This document shows, piece after piece, positions 50,807-59,633 of a stretch of 63,406 nucleotides of DNA. The notes under the pieces are model-generated. The model was not told where the DNA came from, did no database searches, and saw nothing but the letters and a program-made list of their open reading frames with translations. The position numbers and the translations under genes were made by a program. How positions within the stretch are numbered: position 1 is the stretch's first letter; every line of letters starts with the position of its first letter. This stretch comes from Pseudomonas sp. BMS12 (GTDB lineage: Bacteria; Pseudomonadota; Gammaproteobacteria; Pseudomonadales; Pseudomonadaceae): the NCBI RefSeq assembly GCF_001592875.1, contig NZ_LSOF01000018.1, forward strand, positions 201,116 through 264,521, read 5' to 3'.

Positions 50807-52189
50807 TCAGATCACCCGCGAGAAGCGCTGCTGGTTCTGCTGCTCCAGGTAGTGGTCGAACAGCATGCACAGCGAACGCACCAGCAGGCGACCAGCCGGG
50901 CGCACATTGATGCCTTGTCCGTTGAGCTCGATCAGGCCGTCGCGTGCCATTTCCTGCAGTTGAGGCCAGATGGCGGAGAAGTAGCTGCGGAAGTCGATGG
51001 CGAAGCGCTGCTCGATAGCGGCGATGTCTAGTTGGAATTCGCAGATCAGCGCCTGGATCACGGCGCGACGGATGCGGTCGTCGCTGTTGCAGTGCAGGCC
51101 GCGGCGGGTGGCCAGCTGGCCGTTGGCCAGGCTCTGCTGGTAGTCGTTCAGGTCGCTGATGTTCTGGCAGTACAGATCACCTACCTGGCTGATGGCGGAA
51201 ACGCCCAGGCCGATCAGGTCGCAGTGTCCGTGGGTGGTGTAGCCCTGGAAGTTGCGTTGCAGGGTGCCATCTTCCTGGGCCATGGCCAGCTCGTCGTCGG
51301 GCAGGGCGAAGTGGTCCATGCCGATGTAGCGGTAACCGGCGGCGGTCAACTGTTCGATACTGCGTTGCAACATCTCCAGTTTCTGCGCCGGGTTGGGCAG
51401 CTCCTCGGCATTGATGCGGCGCTGCGGCAGGAAGCGTTCCGGCAGGTGGGCATAGTTGAACACCGAGAGGCGGTCGGGTTGCAGGGCGATCACTTCGTCC
51501 ACGGTGCGGGCGAAGCGCTCCGGCGTCTGTTGCGGCAGGCCGTAGATCAGGTCGATGTTGACCGAGCGGAACTGCAGGGTATGGGCCGCCTCGACGATGG
51601 CGCGGGTCTGCTCCAGCGACTGCAGGCGGTTGATGGCGCGTTGCACGTCCGGGTCGAGATCCTGCACGCCCAGGCTGACACGATTGAAGCCCAGTTCACG
51701 CAGCAGGCCCATGGTCGACCAGTCGGCTTCGCGCGGATCGATCTCGATGCCGTAGTCGCCACTGTCGTCGTCCAGCAGATTGAAGCTCTGGCGCAGATGC
51801 TCCATCAATCGGCGCAGCTCATCGTGACTGAGGAAGGTCGGGGTGCCACCACCGAAGTGCAGCTGCTCGACCACCTGGCGCCGATCCAGATGCCGGGAGA
51901 TCAGCGTGATCTCCTGCATCAGCTGCTCCAGATAGGGCTGCGCGCGGCCGCGATCCTTGGTGATCACCTTGTTGCAGGCGCAGTAGTAGCAGATGTTGGC
52001 GCAGAACGGCACGTGTACATACAGCGACAGTGGCCGTTGCGCCTTGCGGCTGTCGCGCAGCGCGTGCAGCAGGTCGAAGGAGCCTACCTGATCGTGAAAC
52101 TGAACGGCGGTGGGGTAGGAGGTGTAGCGCGGACCTGCGCGGTCGTGGCGGCGAATCAGGTCGGCGTCCCAGCGGATGGCGTCGAGCAT
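50807..52189 (-). CDS. hemN: oxygen-independent coproporphyrinogen III oxidase
   Basis: A 460-residue radical-SAM enzyme that decarboxylates coproporphyrinogen III to protoporphyrinogen IX without oxygen, keeping haem synthesis going in anoxia. Cluster cysteines are Cys63, Cys67 and Cys70 (PFCANICYYC), with an extra Cys72. GGGTPTFL and the IYGLPQQT strand fit true HemN rather than HemW. A perfect ANR box lies 58 nt upstream. Confidence 0.96.
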   Translation of the reverse strand: MLDAIRWDADLIRRHDRAGPRYTSYPTAVQFHDQVGSFDLLHALRDSRKAQRPLSLYVHVPFCANICYYCACNKVITKDRGRAQPYLEQLMQEITLISRHLDRRQVVEQLHFGGGTPTFLSHDELRRLMEHLRQSFNLLDDDSGDYGIEIDPREADWSTMGLLRELGFNRVSLGVQDLDPDVQRAINRLQSLEQTRAIVEAAHTLQFRSVNIDLIYGLPQQTPERFARTVDEVIALQPDRLSVFNYAHLPERFLPQRRINAEELPNPAQKLEMLQRSIEQLTAAGYRYIGMDHFALPDDELAMAQEDGTLQRNFQGYTTHGHCDLIGLGVSAISQVGDLYCQNISDLNDYQQSLANGQLATRRGLHCNSDDRIRRAVIQALICEFQLDIAAIEQRFAIDFRSYFSAIWPQLQEMARDGLIELNGQGINVRPAGRLLVRSLCMLFDHYLEQQNQQRFSRVI

Positions 52190-52246
52190 GGAAATATCCC
52201 TGGATTGGCGGTGGTGCCAGTCTAGGGAGTCGCCGCTGGTTGCCCG

Positions 52247-52260
52247 TTGATCTGTATCAA
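52247..52260 (-). promoter_or_regulatory. Perfect ANR/FNR box upstream of hemN
   Basis: TTGAT-CTGT-ATCAA matches the FNR/ANR consensus at all 10 fixed positions. It is centred about 64 nt before the hemN ATG, so a start site some 20 nt upstream of hemN would give the usual -41.5 activator position. Confidence 0.9.
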
Positions 52261-52330
52261 GTGCCCCGTGCTCGTAGACGCGAGTCCTGCTCGCACACTG
52301 TCGGGTTCACCAATAGCGCGCGCTGCTGCT

Positions 52331-53023
52331 TCAGTGACCCATCAGCCAGTGCTGGTGAGGGCCGGGCAGGGTCCATAGGCCGAACAGGATCACCAGCAGG
52401 CCGCCGGCGATACGCACGCCGCGTCGGCGTAGCAGGGCGGTGAGGCGCTCCGCGGCCAGGCCGGTGGCCAGCAGTACCGGCCAGGTACCCAGGCCGAAGG
52501 CCAGCATCAGCAGCGCACTATCGATCGGCGAGCCTTGGCTCGAGGCCCATAGCAGGGTGCTGTAGACCAGGCCGCACGGCAGCCAGCCCCAGATGGCCCC
52601 CAGCAGCAGAGCGCGTGGCAGGCTGCTGACCGGGATCAGCCGGCTGGCGATGGGTTGCAGATGGCGCCAGAGATGTCGGCCCAAGCCCTCGATACGGGTC
52701 AGGCCGCTCCACCAGCCGGCCAGGTACAGGCCCATGGCAATCAGCAGCAGTGCGGCAATCACCCGCAGCAACATGGCCGCCGGGCTGCTGGCGACTGCCC
52801 AGCCGGCCAGGCCGATCAGCAGACCGGCGGCGCTGTAGCTGAGAACACGACCGAGGTTGTAGGCCAGCAGCAGGCGCAGGCGACGAGCGCGCTGTTCAGG
52901 CGGGATGGCCAGCGTAAGCGCACCCATCAGGCCACCGCACATGCCCAGGCAGTGGCCGCCGCCGAGCAGGCCGAGCACCACTGCGGAAAGCAGCAACGGC
53001 AGCAGGTCAGCCACGCGGCTCAT
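52331..53023 (-). CDS. SafE/TauE-like membrane protein of the cbb3 assembly cluster
   Basis: A 230-residue protein with six predicted membrane helices. The first bears GGGHCLGMCGGLMGAL, whose His/Cys/Met residues suggest metal contact, and a later WGWLPCGLVYSTL segment repeats a similar Cys motif. It belongs to the family annotated sulfite exporter TauE/SafE or DsbD-like. Its constant place after ccoS hints at copper or thiol supply for cbb3 oxidase; this is inference. The ATG at 53023 overlaps the ccoS 3' end by 17 nt. Confidence 0.82.
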   Translation of the reverse strand: MSRVADLLPLLLSAVVLGLLGGGHCLGMCGGLMGALTLAIPPEQRARRLRLLLAYNLGRVLSYSAAGLLIGLAGWAVASSPAAMLLRVIAALLLIAMGLYLAGWWSGLTRIEGLGRHLWRHLQPIASRLIPVSSLPRALLLGAIWGWLPCGLVYSTLLWASSQGSPIDSALLMLAFGLGTWPVLLATGLAAERLTALLRRRGVRIAGGLLVILFGLWTLPGPHQHWLMGH

Positions 53024-53213
53024 CCTTGTCGGTGCTCTGGTCGGCTTCTGCGATCCCGGCCTTGTGCTGGGGGTCTTCGTCGTCGAACAGAATGCTGTGG
53101 GCGGGGCTGTCCAGATCGTCGTACTGACCGTTATCGACCGCCCAGACGAACAGCCAGATGGCGAAGCCGACCAGCGCCACGGCAATCGGAATCAGGATGT
53201 AGATGGCGGACAT
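53007..53213 (-). CDS. ccoS: cbb3 oxidase maturation protein CcoS
   Basis: A 68-residue single-helix protein (MSAIYILIPIAVALVGFAIW then a WAVDNGQYDDLDSPAHSIL tail), the classical CcoS pattern. CcoS is needed for cofactor insertion into CcoN. GGAGAG 4 nt before the ATG at 53213 sets the start. Confidence 0.94.
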   Translation of the reverse strand: MSAIYILIPIAVALVGFAIWLFVWAVDNGQYDDLDSPAHSILFDDEDPQHKAGIAEADQSTDKDEPRG

Positions 53214-53363
53214 GAACTCTCCAGACGTAGGGTGGATGTTGTCATCCATCGTTGCTGCGTTATGGCGGACCGATGACGCCTGATCCAGTACGGTGGGCTA
53301 ACAGTCATTGCCGACTGCGCGGCCCGCCTGTGGTTGATACTGCGCTGGCCGACGCGCAGTGGG
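53214..53363. other. Spacer between ccoI and ccoS with two inverted repeats
   Basis: A 150-nt gap inside an otherwise tight cluster. TGGATG-TTGT-CATCCA (53233-53248), preceded by GTAGGG, resembles a common pseudomonad intergenic repeat. CTGCGC-N8-GCGCAG (53340-53359) is a short hairpin just past the ccoI stop that may attenuate transcription. No gene seen. Confidence 0.4.
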
Positions 53364-55769
53364 TCACGGTTTTACTCGGGCCAGACGCAGGGCGTTGAGT
53401 ACGACCAGCAGCGAGCTGGCCGACATGCCGAGCGCAGCCCATAGCGGAGTGACCATGCCCAGGGCGGCGAAGGGCAGCACCAGGCCATTGTACAGAGTCG
53501 CCCAGGCCAGGTTCTCGACGATGATGTGCCGTGTCCGACGCGCCAGGGCGAAGCCCTGGACCAGGCTGCTCAGGCGGTTGGACAGGAGGACGGCGTCGGC
53601 GCTGGTCTTGGCCAGGTCGGTGGCGCTGCCCATGGCCACGCTGATGTCGGCGCCAGCCAGTACCGGCACGTCGTTGACGCCATCACCGAGCATCAGCACG
53701 CGGCGGCCGGCGCCATGCAATTGCTGCAGCACGGCCAGCTTGGCGTCGGGGGTGAGTCCGCCGCGGGCGTCGGCAATCTCCAGCTTGCGGGCGACTTCGC
53801 CGACCATGGGCGAGCTGTCGCCGGAGAGCAGGATGATCTCCCAGCCCTGTGCTCGGCAGGCGGCGATCAGCTCGGGGGCGTCTTCGCGCAGGCGGTCGCT
53901 CAGTACGAACCAGGCCAGTGGCCCGCGCGCGTCGCCCAGCAGCAGCCACTGCCCTTGATCACCAGGAATCGATGGCGCCTCGCGACCGGTCAGTTCGGCC
54001 ACGTAACCCGGTTGGCCAATGCGCAGCAGGCGCCCGTCGACCTCGCCCTGCAGGCCCAGGCCGGGATGGCTGCTGAGCTGTTCGGCGCCCCGGTTGCTGT
54101 AGCCGAAGGCCCGGGCGATGGGGTGTTCCGAGCCGTGCTCGAGGGCGGCGGCCAGGGCCAGGCAGGCATCAGCGTCCAATTCGCGCAGGGTGACGATGCG
54201 CTCCAGGGTCAGGCGCCCCTCGCTGAGGGTGCCGGTCTTGTCGAAGATCACCGTATCGATGTGCTTGAGGCCTTCCAGCACGTGGCTGCGGGTCAGCAGC
54301 AGACCCAGCTTGTGCAGGCTGCCGGTGGCGGTGGTCAGGGCGGTGGGTGTGGCCAGCGACAGGGCACAGGGGCAAGTGGCGACCAGCAGCGCCAGCACGA
54401 TCCAGAATGCCCGCTCGCTGTCGAGCTGCCACCAGACCAGGCCGACCACGGCGGCCAGGCCCAGCACGATCAGCAGGAACCACTGCGCCACCCGATCGGC
54501 CATCTCGGCCAGGCGCGGCTTGTCGGCCTGGGCGCGCTCCAGCAGGCGGACGATGGCGGACAGGCGGGTGTCGCCGCCGAGGGCTTCGACCTGGACCGTC
54601 AGCGGGCCTTCGACGTTGAGGGTGCCGGCGGTGACCGTATCGCCTTCGCCGCGCGGCAGCGGCAGGTATTCGCCCGTGAGCAGCGACTCATCGACACTGG
54701 ACTGGCCAGCGACGATGCGCCCGTCCGCCGGCAGCTGCGAGCCCGGCGGCACCAGCACGCGGTCGCCGATGGCCAGTTCGCGCAGCAACACACGTTGGCT
54801 GTTGCCCTGTGCGTCCAGGCGCAGACAGGAAGGCGGCAGCAGGCTGACCAGCTGAGCGGTGGCTGCCGCCGTGCGCTCGCGGGCGCGGCGCTCCAGATAG
54901 CGGCCGGCAAGGAGGAACAGGGCGAACATGCCGACCGCATCGAAATACAGCTCGCCGACGCCGGTGAGCGTGGACCAGATGCCGGCGATATAGGCACCGC
55001 CGATGGCCAGTGAAACGGACACATCCATGGTCAGGTGGCGGGTACGCAGGTCGCGCAGGGCGCCACGGAAGAACTGGCCGCAGCAGTAGAAGACGATGGG
55101 CGTGGTGAGGAACAGGCTGGTCCAGCGCAGGATCTTGTCCAGCTCTGGCGACAGGTCGATGTTGAACTCGGGCCAGGTCGCCATGGCCGCCATCATCACC
55201 TGCATCCACAGCAGGCCGGCCACGCCGATTTGCCGTAGCGACTTGCGGTTCTCCTCGGCCAGGCGCTCGCTGGCCTGGTCGGCCTGCCAGGGGTGGCCGG
55301 CGTAGCCGATTCGGCGCAGCTCGGCGAGCAACTGGCTGAGACTGATCTGGCTATCGCTCCAGCGTACCTGCAGGCGCTGGTTGGACAGGTTGAGGCTGGC
55401 TTCGGCTACGCCGTGCAGGGTGCGCAGGTGCTTCTCGATCAGCCAGCCGCAGGCCGCGCAGCTGATGCCTTCGATCAGCAGGTTGGTTTCGCTGAGGTCG
55501 CCTTCATGCTGGACGAAATCCCGCTGCACTTCGTCGCGGTCATACAGCGCCAGCTCGTCCGGCAATGCCTTGGGCAGGGTCTGCGGATTGACCGCGTTGT
55601 CGCTGCGGTGTCGGTAGTAGCTGTCCAGGCCGCCGGCGACAATCGCCTCGGCCACGGCCTGGCAGCCCGGGCAGCAGAAAACCCGCGTCTGTTCCAGCAC
55701 GTAGGCCTCGAAGCGCGCGCCGGACGGTACCGGCAACCCGCAGTGGTAGCAGGGAAGGGGGCTGCTCAT
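53364..55769 (-). CDS. ccoI: copper-transporting P1B-type ATPase CcoI
   Basis: An 801-residue P1B ATPase that supplies copper for cbb3 oxidase maturation. The N-terminus has CYHCG and CCPGC cysteine pairs, then a heavy-metal domain with GISCAACGW. The membrane metal site is TCPCALSLATP, the phosphorylation site DKTGTLSEG, and the hinge GDGVNDVPVLAGADISVAMG. The extra N-terminal Cys pairs and the genetic context fit CcoI/FixI exporters rather than CopA. Follows ccoH by 12 nt. Confidence 0.95.
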   Translation of the reverse strand: MSSPLPCYHCGLPVPSGARFEAYVLEQTRVFCCPGCQAVAEAIVAGGLDSYYRHRSDNAVNPQTLPKALPDELALYDRDEVQRDFVQHEGDLSETNLLIEGISCAACGWLIEKHLRTLHGVAEASLNLSNQRLQVRWSDSQISLSQLLAELRRIGYAGHPWQADQASERLAEENRKSLRQIGVAGLLWMQVMMAAMATWPEFNIDLSPELDKILRWTSLFLTTPIVFYCCGQFFRGALRDLRTRHLTMDVSVSLAIGGAYIAGIWSTLTGVGELYFDAVGMFALFLLAGRYLERRARERTAAATAQLVSLLPPSCLRLDAQGNSQRVLLRELAIGDRVLVPPGSQLPADGRIVAGQSSVDESLLTGEYLPLPRGEGDTVTAGTLNVEGPLTVQVEALGGDTRLSAIVRLLERAQADKPRLAEMADRVAQWFLLIVLGLAAVVGLVWWQLDSERAFWIVLALLVATCPCALSLATPTALTTATGSLHKLGLLLTRSHVLEGLKHIDTVIFDKTGTLSEGRLTLERIVTLRELDADACLALAAALEHGSEHPIARAFGYSNRGAEQLSSHPGLGLQGEVDGRLLRIGQPGYVAELTGREAPSIPGDQGQWLLLGDARGPLAWFVLSDRLREDAPELIAACRAQGWEIILLSGDSSPMVGEVARKLEIADARGGLTPDAKLAVLQQLHGAGRRVLMLGDGVNDVPVLAGADISVAMGSATDLAKTSADAVLLSNRLSSLVQGFALARRTRHIIVENLAWATLYNGLVLPFAALGMVTPLWAALGMSASSLLVVLNALRLARVKP

Positions 55770-55781
55770 GACGCGGCGCGA

Positions 55782-56285
55782 TTACTCGTCGAGCCGGAAG
55801 CGCTGGCCGTCGGCGAGCTGCTTCTCCTCGAACAGGCGCCAGTCTTTACCACCTTCCTGGCCGATCAACTCGACAAAGCGGCGGCCTTCGATGGCATCCA
55901 GCAGGTTGCCGGTGTAGCTGCCGTCAGCCTGCTGCTGCAGGATCACCCGGCGATCACGCTCCGGCTGGGTGGGCGAGAGCAGGTTGAGCACCAGTTGCGG
56001 CGGGTTGCTGTTGCCTTGCAGCTGCAAGGCGACGGTGCCTTTCTGGTTGTCCAGGGTGAAATCGGCGATCAGCGCCAGGCGCTTGGCCAACTCTTCGCGC
56101 TCCAGCGAAGTATTGATGCCCTTGCCGACGTCGTAATAGTTGTCCGACAGCAGCCCTGGCGGGTTGCGGGTGGCGATCACCAGCATGCTGGTGCCCAGTA
56201 TCACGGACATGCCGAGGATACCGAGGATGAACCAGACCCAGACTTCCTTGTACCAGGGGTTGAGCGGAGCTTGTTGCGACGACAT
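55782..56285 (-). CDS. ccoH: cbb3 oxidase assembly protein CcoH (FixH)
   Basis: A 167-residue membrane-anchored protein with NPWYKEVWVWFILGILG and one helix (about 16-38), then a periplasmic beta-rich FixH domain including NYYDVGKGIN. It takes part in early cbb3 assembly and stays with the complex in some species. It lies 14 nt after ccoG. Confidence 0.93.
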   Translation of the reverse strand: MSSQQAPLNPWYKEVWVWFILGILGMSVILGTSMLVIATRNPPGLLSDNYYDVGKGINTSLEREELAKRLALIADFTLDNQKGTVALQLQGNSNPPQLVLNLLSPTQPERDRRVILQQQADGSYTGNLLDAIEGRRFVELIGQEGGKDWRLFEEKQLADGQRFRLDE

Positions 56286-56299
56286 GTAGGAACCTGTGT

Positions 56300-57715
56300 T
56301 CAGCGCACGCTAGGGCCGATGAATCGGCTGTCGGCGTCGCTTGCTATGGACGGGTCTTCCAAGGCCTGGACCTTGAACAGAATTTTATTGGCACTGGAGG
56401 GCAGTTTTTCCGGCGCGATGGACAGCTCCACCGGGATCGACAGCACTTCGCCGGCGATTGCCTTGACCTCGCTCTTGCCCTCGAACTCGAGGCCGTCGAT
56501 GCCTTCGACGGAGATCAGATAGGTCAGGTCGCGCTGGGCCTTGTTCATCAGCTTCACGGTGTAGACGTTCTCGACGTGGCCTATCTCGTTCTCGCGGAAC
56601 AGTACCCGATCCTTGAGCACGTCGATCTCCACCAGCGAACGGCTGAAGATGGCCCAGGCGAACAGGCCCATCATGACCACCAGTGCGACGGCGTAGCCTA
56701 TCAGGCGCGGGCGCACCAGGTGAGTCTTCTGGCCAGACAGATTGTGTTCGGTTGTGTAGCTGATCAGGCCCTTGGGGTAGCCCATCTTGTCCATGATGCT
56801 GTCGCAGGCATCAATACAGGCGGCGCAGCCGATGCACTCGATCTGCAGGCCGTCACGGATGTCGATGCCGGTGGGGCAGACCTGTACGCACATGGTGCAG
56901 TCGATGCAGTCGCCCAGGCCTTCGGCCTTGTAGTCGGCGGTCTTCTTGCGCGGCCCGCGGTGCTCGCCACGGCGTGGGTCGTAGGAGACGATCAGGGTGT
57001 CCTTGTCGAACATCACGCTCTGGAAGCGTGCGTAAGGGCACATGTAGATGCACACCTGTTCGCGCAGCCAGCCGGCATTGCCGTAGGTGGCCAGGGTGAA
57101 GAAACCGACCCAGAAATAGGCCCAGCCATCGGCCTCGCCAGTGAGCAGGTTCGGGATCAGTTCGCGGATCGGCGAGAAATAGCCGACGAAGGTCAGGCCG
57201 GTGACCAGGCCGATCAGAATCCACAGGCTGTGCTTGGCCGCCTTGCGCAGGAACTTGTTGGCGCTCATCGGCGCCTTGTCCAGTTTCATGCGCTGATTGC
57301 GGTCGCCTTCGGTGACCTTCTCGCACCACATGAATATCCAGGTCCATACGCTCTGCGGGCAGGTGTAGCCGCACCAGACCCGGCCGGCGAACACGGTGAT
57401 GAAGAACAGGCCGAAGGCGCAGATGATCAGCAGCGCCGAGAGCAGGATGAAGTCCTGCGGCCAGAAAGTGGCGCCGAAGATGAAGAATTTGCGTTCCGGC
57501 AGGTTCCACCAGACGGCTTGGCGATCATTCCAGCTGAGCCAGACGGTGCCGAAGTAGACCAGGAAGAGGAAGGCTCCGCCGCTGAGGCGAAGATTGCGGA
57601 ACAGGCCGGTGAAGGCGCGGGTGTAGATCTTTTCGCGGCTGGCGTAGAGGTCGGTGCTTTCGCCGCCTTTGGCCGGGGGAGGGGTGATGTTTCGGACGGG
57701 AATCTGTTCGCTCAT
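56300..57715 (-). CDS. ccoG: cbb3 oxidase assembly ferredoxin-like protein CcoG
   Basis: A 471-residue polytopic protein with [4Fe-4S] cysteines in CIDCTMCVQVCPTGIDI and ECIGCAACIDACD, and WCGYTCPQSVW in the membrane part. Roughly five membrane helices and a C-terminal immunoglobulin-like periplasmic domain follow. CcoG reduces Cu(II) to Cu(I) in cbb3 assembly. It is first of ccoG-H-I, placed downstream of cco1 on the same strand. Confidence 0.95.
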   Translation of the reverse strand: MSEQIPVRNITPPPAKGGESTDLYASREKIYTRAFTGLFRNLRLSGGAFLFLVYFGTVWLSWNDRQAVWWNLPERKFFIFGATFWPQDFILLSALLIICAFGLFFITVFAGRVWCGYTCPQSVWTWIFMWCEKVTEGDRNQRMKLDKAPMSANKFLRKAAKHSLWILIGLVTGLTFVGYFSPIRELIPNLLTGEADGWAYFWVGFFTLATYGNAGWLREQVCIYMCPYARFQSVMFDKDTLIVSYDPRRGEHRGPRKKTADYKAEGLGDCIDCTMCVQVCPTGIDIRDGLQIECIGCAACIDACDSIMDKMGYPKGLISYTTEHNLSGQKTHLVRPRLIGYAVALVVMMGLFAWAIFSRSLVEIDVLKDRVLFRENEIGHVENVYTVKLMNKAQRDLTYLISVEGIDGLEFEGKSEVKAIAGEVLSIPVELSIAPEKLPSSANKILFKVQALEDPSIASDADSRFIGPSVR

Positions 57716-57808
57716 CAGGGGTATACCACGGCTTGGGTGAGTGCTGCGTCGATACTTGCCGGCGCAGTCAGAATTTCACATTCACTATGGTACGCCTGAT
57801 CGAGCGTT

Positions 57809-57839
57809 GCCCGGATGCGACCAGCGGTCGCGTCCGGGC
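57809..57839 (-). terminator. Hairpin after cco operon 1
   Basis: GCCCGGATGCGACC (57809-57822) pairs with GGTCGCGTCCGGGC (57826-57839), one G-U pair, 3-nt loop, 11 nt past the ccoP1 stop on the minus strand. No T-run follows, so it may be a partial terminator or mRNA stabiliser. Confidence 0.6.
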
Positions 57840-57849
57840 GGGTGCAGCC

Positions 57850-58827
57850 TTACTTCTCGACAGCTGCTTCGGCGTTGCCGTGGGACAGGCTGTACACGTA
57901 GGCGGCCAGCAGGTGCACCTTGTCTTCGCTACCCACGTACGGCAGCTGTGCCGGCATGTTGCCGCTGCGGCCGTAACGGATGGTCTGCTGCAGCTGGGCA
58001 TAGCTGCTGCCGTAGATGAAGGCGCTCGGGTTGGTCAGGTTCGGCGCACCCATGCTCGGGGTGCCGGTGCCGGCCTTGGTGTGGCAGGCGAAGCAGACGC
58101 TTTCGAACACTTGCTTGCCGGCGGCCACGTCGGCCTCGACGCCTTCCGGCAGCTTGCGGCCGCCCAGCTCGGTGAGGACATAGGCAGCGACGTTGCGTAC
58201 ACCGTCTTCGCCAATGGTCGGACCCTGGGCCGGCATCATGCCGTGACGGCCGCCGATGATGGTCTGCTTGATGGTGGCCGGTTCGCCGCCCCAGCGCCAT
58301 TCGTTATCGGTCAGGTTGGGGAAGCCGTAGTTACCCTTGGCGTCGGAGCCGTGGCAGACGGAGCAGTTGGAGGCGAACAGGCGAGCACCCATTTTCAGGG
58401 CCTGCTCGTCCTTGGCCACTTCCTCGATCGGCAGCTTGGCGTACTTGGCATAGATCGGCGCATATTCCTTGTCGGCGCGGACCATTTCCTTTTCCCACTG
58501 GTGCACGCCGGTCCAGCCGGCCTGGCCATTGGCGAAGGGCTTGCCGTCGCCGGCTTCGTTATAGCCCGGCAGCAGACCTTTCCAGGTACCCAGACCCGGG
58601 TACAGGACCAGGTAGCCGAGGGCGAAGATGATGGTGCCGATGAACAGCATGAACCACCATTTCGGCAGGGGGTTGTCGAACTCTTCGATACCGTCGAAGG
58701 CGTGGCCGACGGTTTCCTCAGTGCTTTCGTCGCGCTGCCCCTTGCGCACGCCGAAGATCAGCGCCGTCAGAGCGGCAATGGTGCCCAGGCTCAGGACGGT
58801 GATGTACAGACTCCAGAAGGTAGTCAT
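57850..58827 (-). CDS. ccoP1: cbb3 oxidase dihaem cytochrome c subunit CcoP1
   Basis: A 325-residue subunit that feeds electrons to CcoO. Two membrane helices (about 5-25 and 57-77) are followed by two cytochrome c domains with haem motifs CSVCH and CFACH and axial methionines in MMPAQ and MPAQLP. It overlaps ccoQ by 4 nt. Compared with CcoP2 it has a longer linker after LLPGY. Confidence 0.96.
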   Translation of the reverse strand: MTTFWSLYITVLSLGTIAALTALIFGVRKGQRDESTEETVGHAFDGIEEFDNPLPKWWFMLFIGTIIFALGYLVLYPGLGTWKGLLPGYNEAGDGKPFANGQAGWTGVHQWEKEMVRADKEYAPIYAKYAKLPIEEVAKDEQALKMGARLFASNCSVCHGSDAKGNYGFPNLTDNEWRWGGEPATIKQTIIGGRHGMMPAQGPTIGEDGVRNVAAYVLTELGGRKLPEGVEADVAAGKQVFESVCFACHTKAGTGTPSMGAPNLTNPSAFIYGSSYAQLQQTIRYGRSGNMPAQLPYVGSEDKVHLLAAYVYSLSHGNAEAAVEK

Positions 58828-59009
58828 TCTTTATTGCTCCCAGAAGCTTGCTCGTCACGCTTATTGGCCGGGATGTCGTCGGCGAAGGGCAGGTTGGCCG
58901 CCTCGTCGAAGTTCGACTTGCGCTTGTTGCTGTAGGCCCAGAGCACCACGCCGATGAAGGCGATGAAGACTACTGCGGTGCCTATGCCACGAATCATCCC
59001 GATATCCAT
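58824..59009 (-). CDS. ccoQ1: cbb3 oxidase small subunit CcoQ1
   Basis: A 61-residue single-helix subunit (IGTAVVFIAFIGVVLWAYS) with the conserved NKRKSNFDEAANLPFADD tail. CcoQ stabilises the complex. It lies 6 nt after ccoO1 and overlaps ccoP1. Confidence 0.94.
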   Translation of the reverse strand: MDIGMIRGIGTAVVFIAFIGVVLWAYSNKRKSNFDEAANLPFADDIPANKRDEQASGSNKE

Positions 59010-59015
59010 CGTGCG

Positions 59016-59633
59016 TTACCGTTTGTTCTTGATAGAAGTGCCCAGGCCTTGCAGGAAGGCCACCAGAGCGTCCATCTCGGTCTTGCCCTTGACGGCTTCA
59101 CGAGCACCGGCGATGTCTTCGTCGGTGTAAGGCACGCCGAGGGTGCGTTGAGCTTCCATCTTGGCAGCGGTGTACTTGCCGTCGAGCTTGTTCTCTACCA
59201 GCCAGGGGTAGGCCGGCATCTTCGACTCCGGCACAACGTTTCGCGGGTTGTACAGGTGGGCGCGGTGCCAGTCGTCCGAGTAGCGGCCGCCGACACGAGC
59301 CAGGTCCGGGCCGGTACGCTTGGAGCCCCACAGGAAGGGGTGGTCCCAGACGCTTTCACCGGCGACGGAGTAGTGGCCGTAGCGCTCGGTCTCGGCACGG
59401 AACGGACGGATCATCTGCGAGTGGCAGCCGACGCAGCCTTCACGGATGTAGATATCGCGACCTTCCAGCTCCAGCGCGGTGCGCGGCTTCATGCCTTCCA
59501 CCGGGGTGTTGGTGACGTCCTGGAAGAACAGCGGGACGATCTGGGTCAGACCGCCGATGCTCACGGCGATCACCATGAACAGGGCCAGCAGGCCGATGTT
59601 CTTTTCGAAGATTTCGTGTTTGCTACCGGCCAT
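59016..59633 (-). CDS. ccoO1: cbb3 oxidase monohaem cytochrome c subunit CcoO1
   Basis: A 205-residue membrane-anchored cytochrome c. One N-terminal helix (about 13-33), haem motif CVGCHSQMIRPF, and axial Met in PESKMPAYPWL. It overlaps the ccoN1 stop (ATGA-type junction). Confidence 0.96.
   Translation of the reverse strand: MAGSKHEIFEKNIGLLALFMVIAVSIGGLTQIVPLFFQDVTNTPVEGMKPRTALELEGRDIYIREGCVGCHSQMIRPFRAETERYGHYSVAGESVWDHPFLWGSKRTGPDLARVGGRYSDDWHRAHLYNPRNVVPESKMPAYPWLVENKLDGKYTAAKMEAQRTLGVPYTDEDIAGAREAVKGKTEMDALVAFLQGLGTSIKNKR

Noticed and set aside
53526..55013. A 495-codon plus-strand frame over ccoI
   Set aside because: Antisense shadow of ccoI with no recognisable motif.
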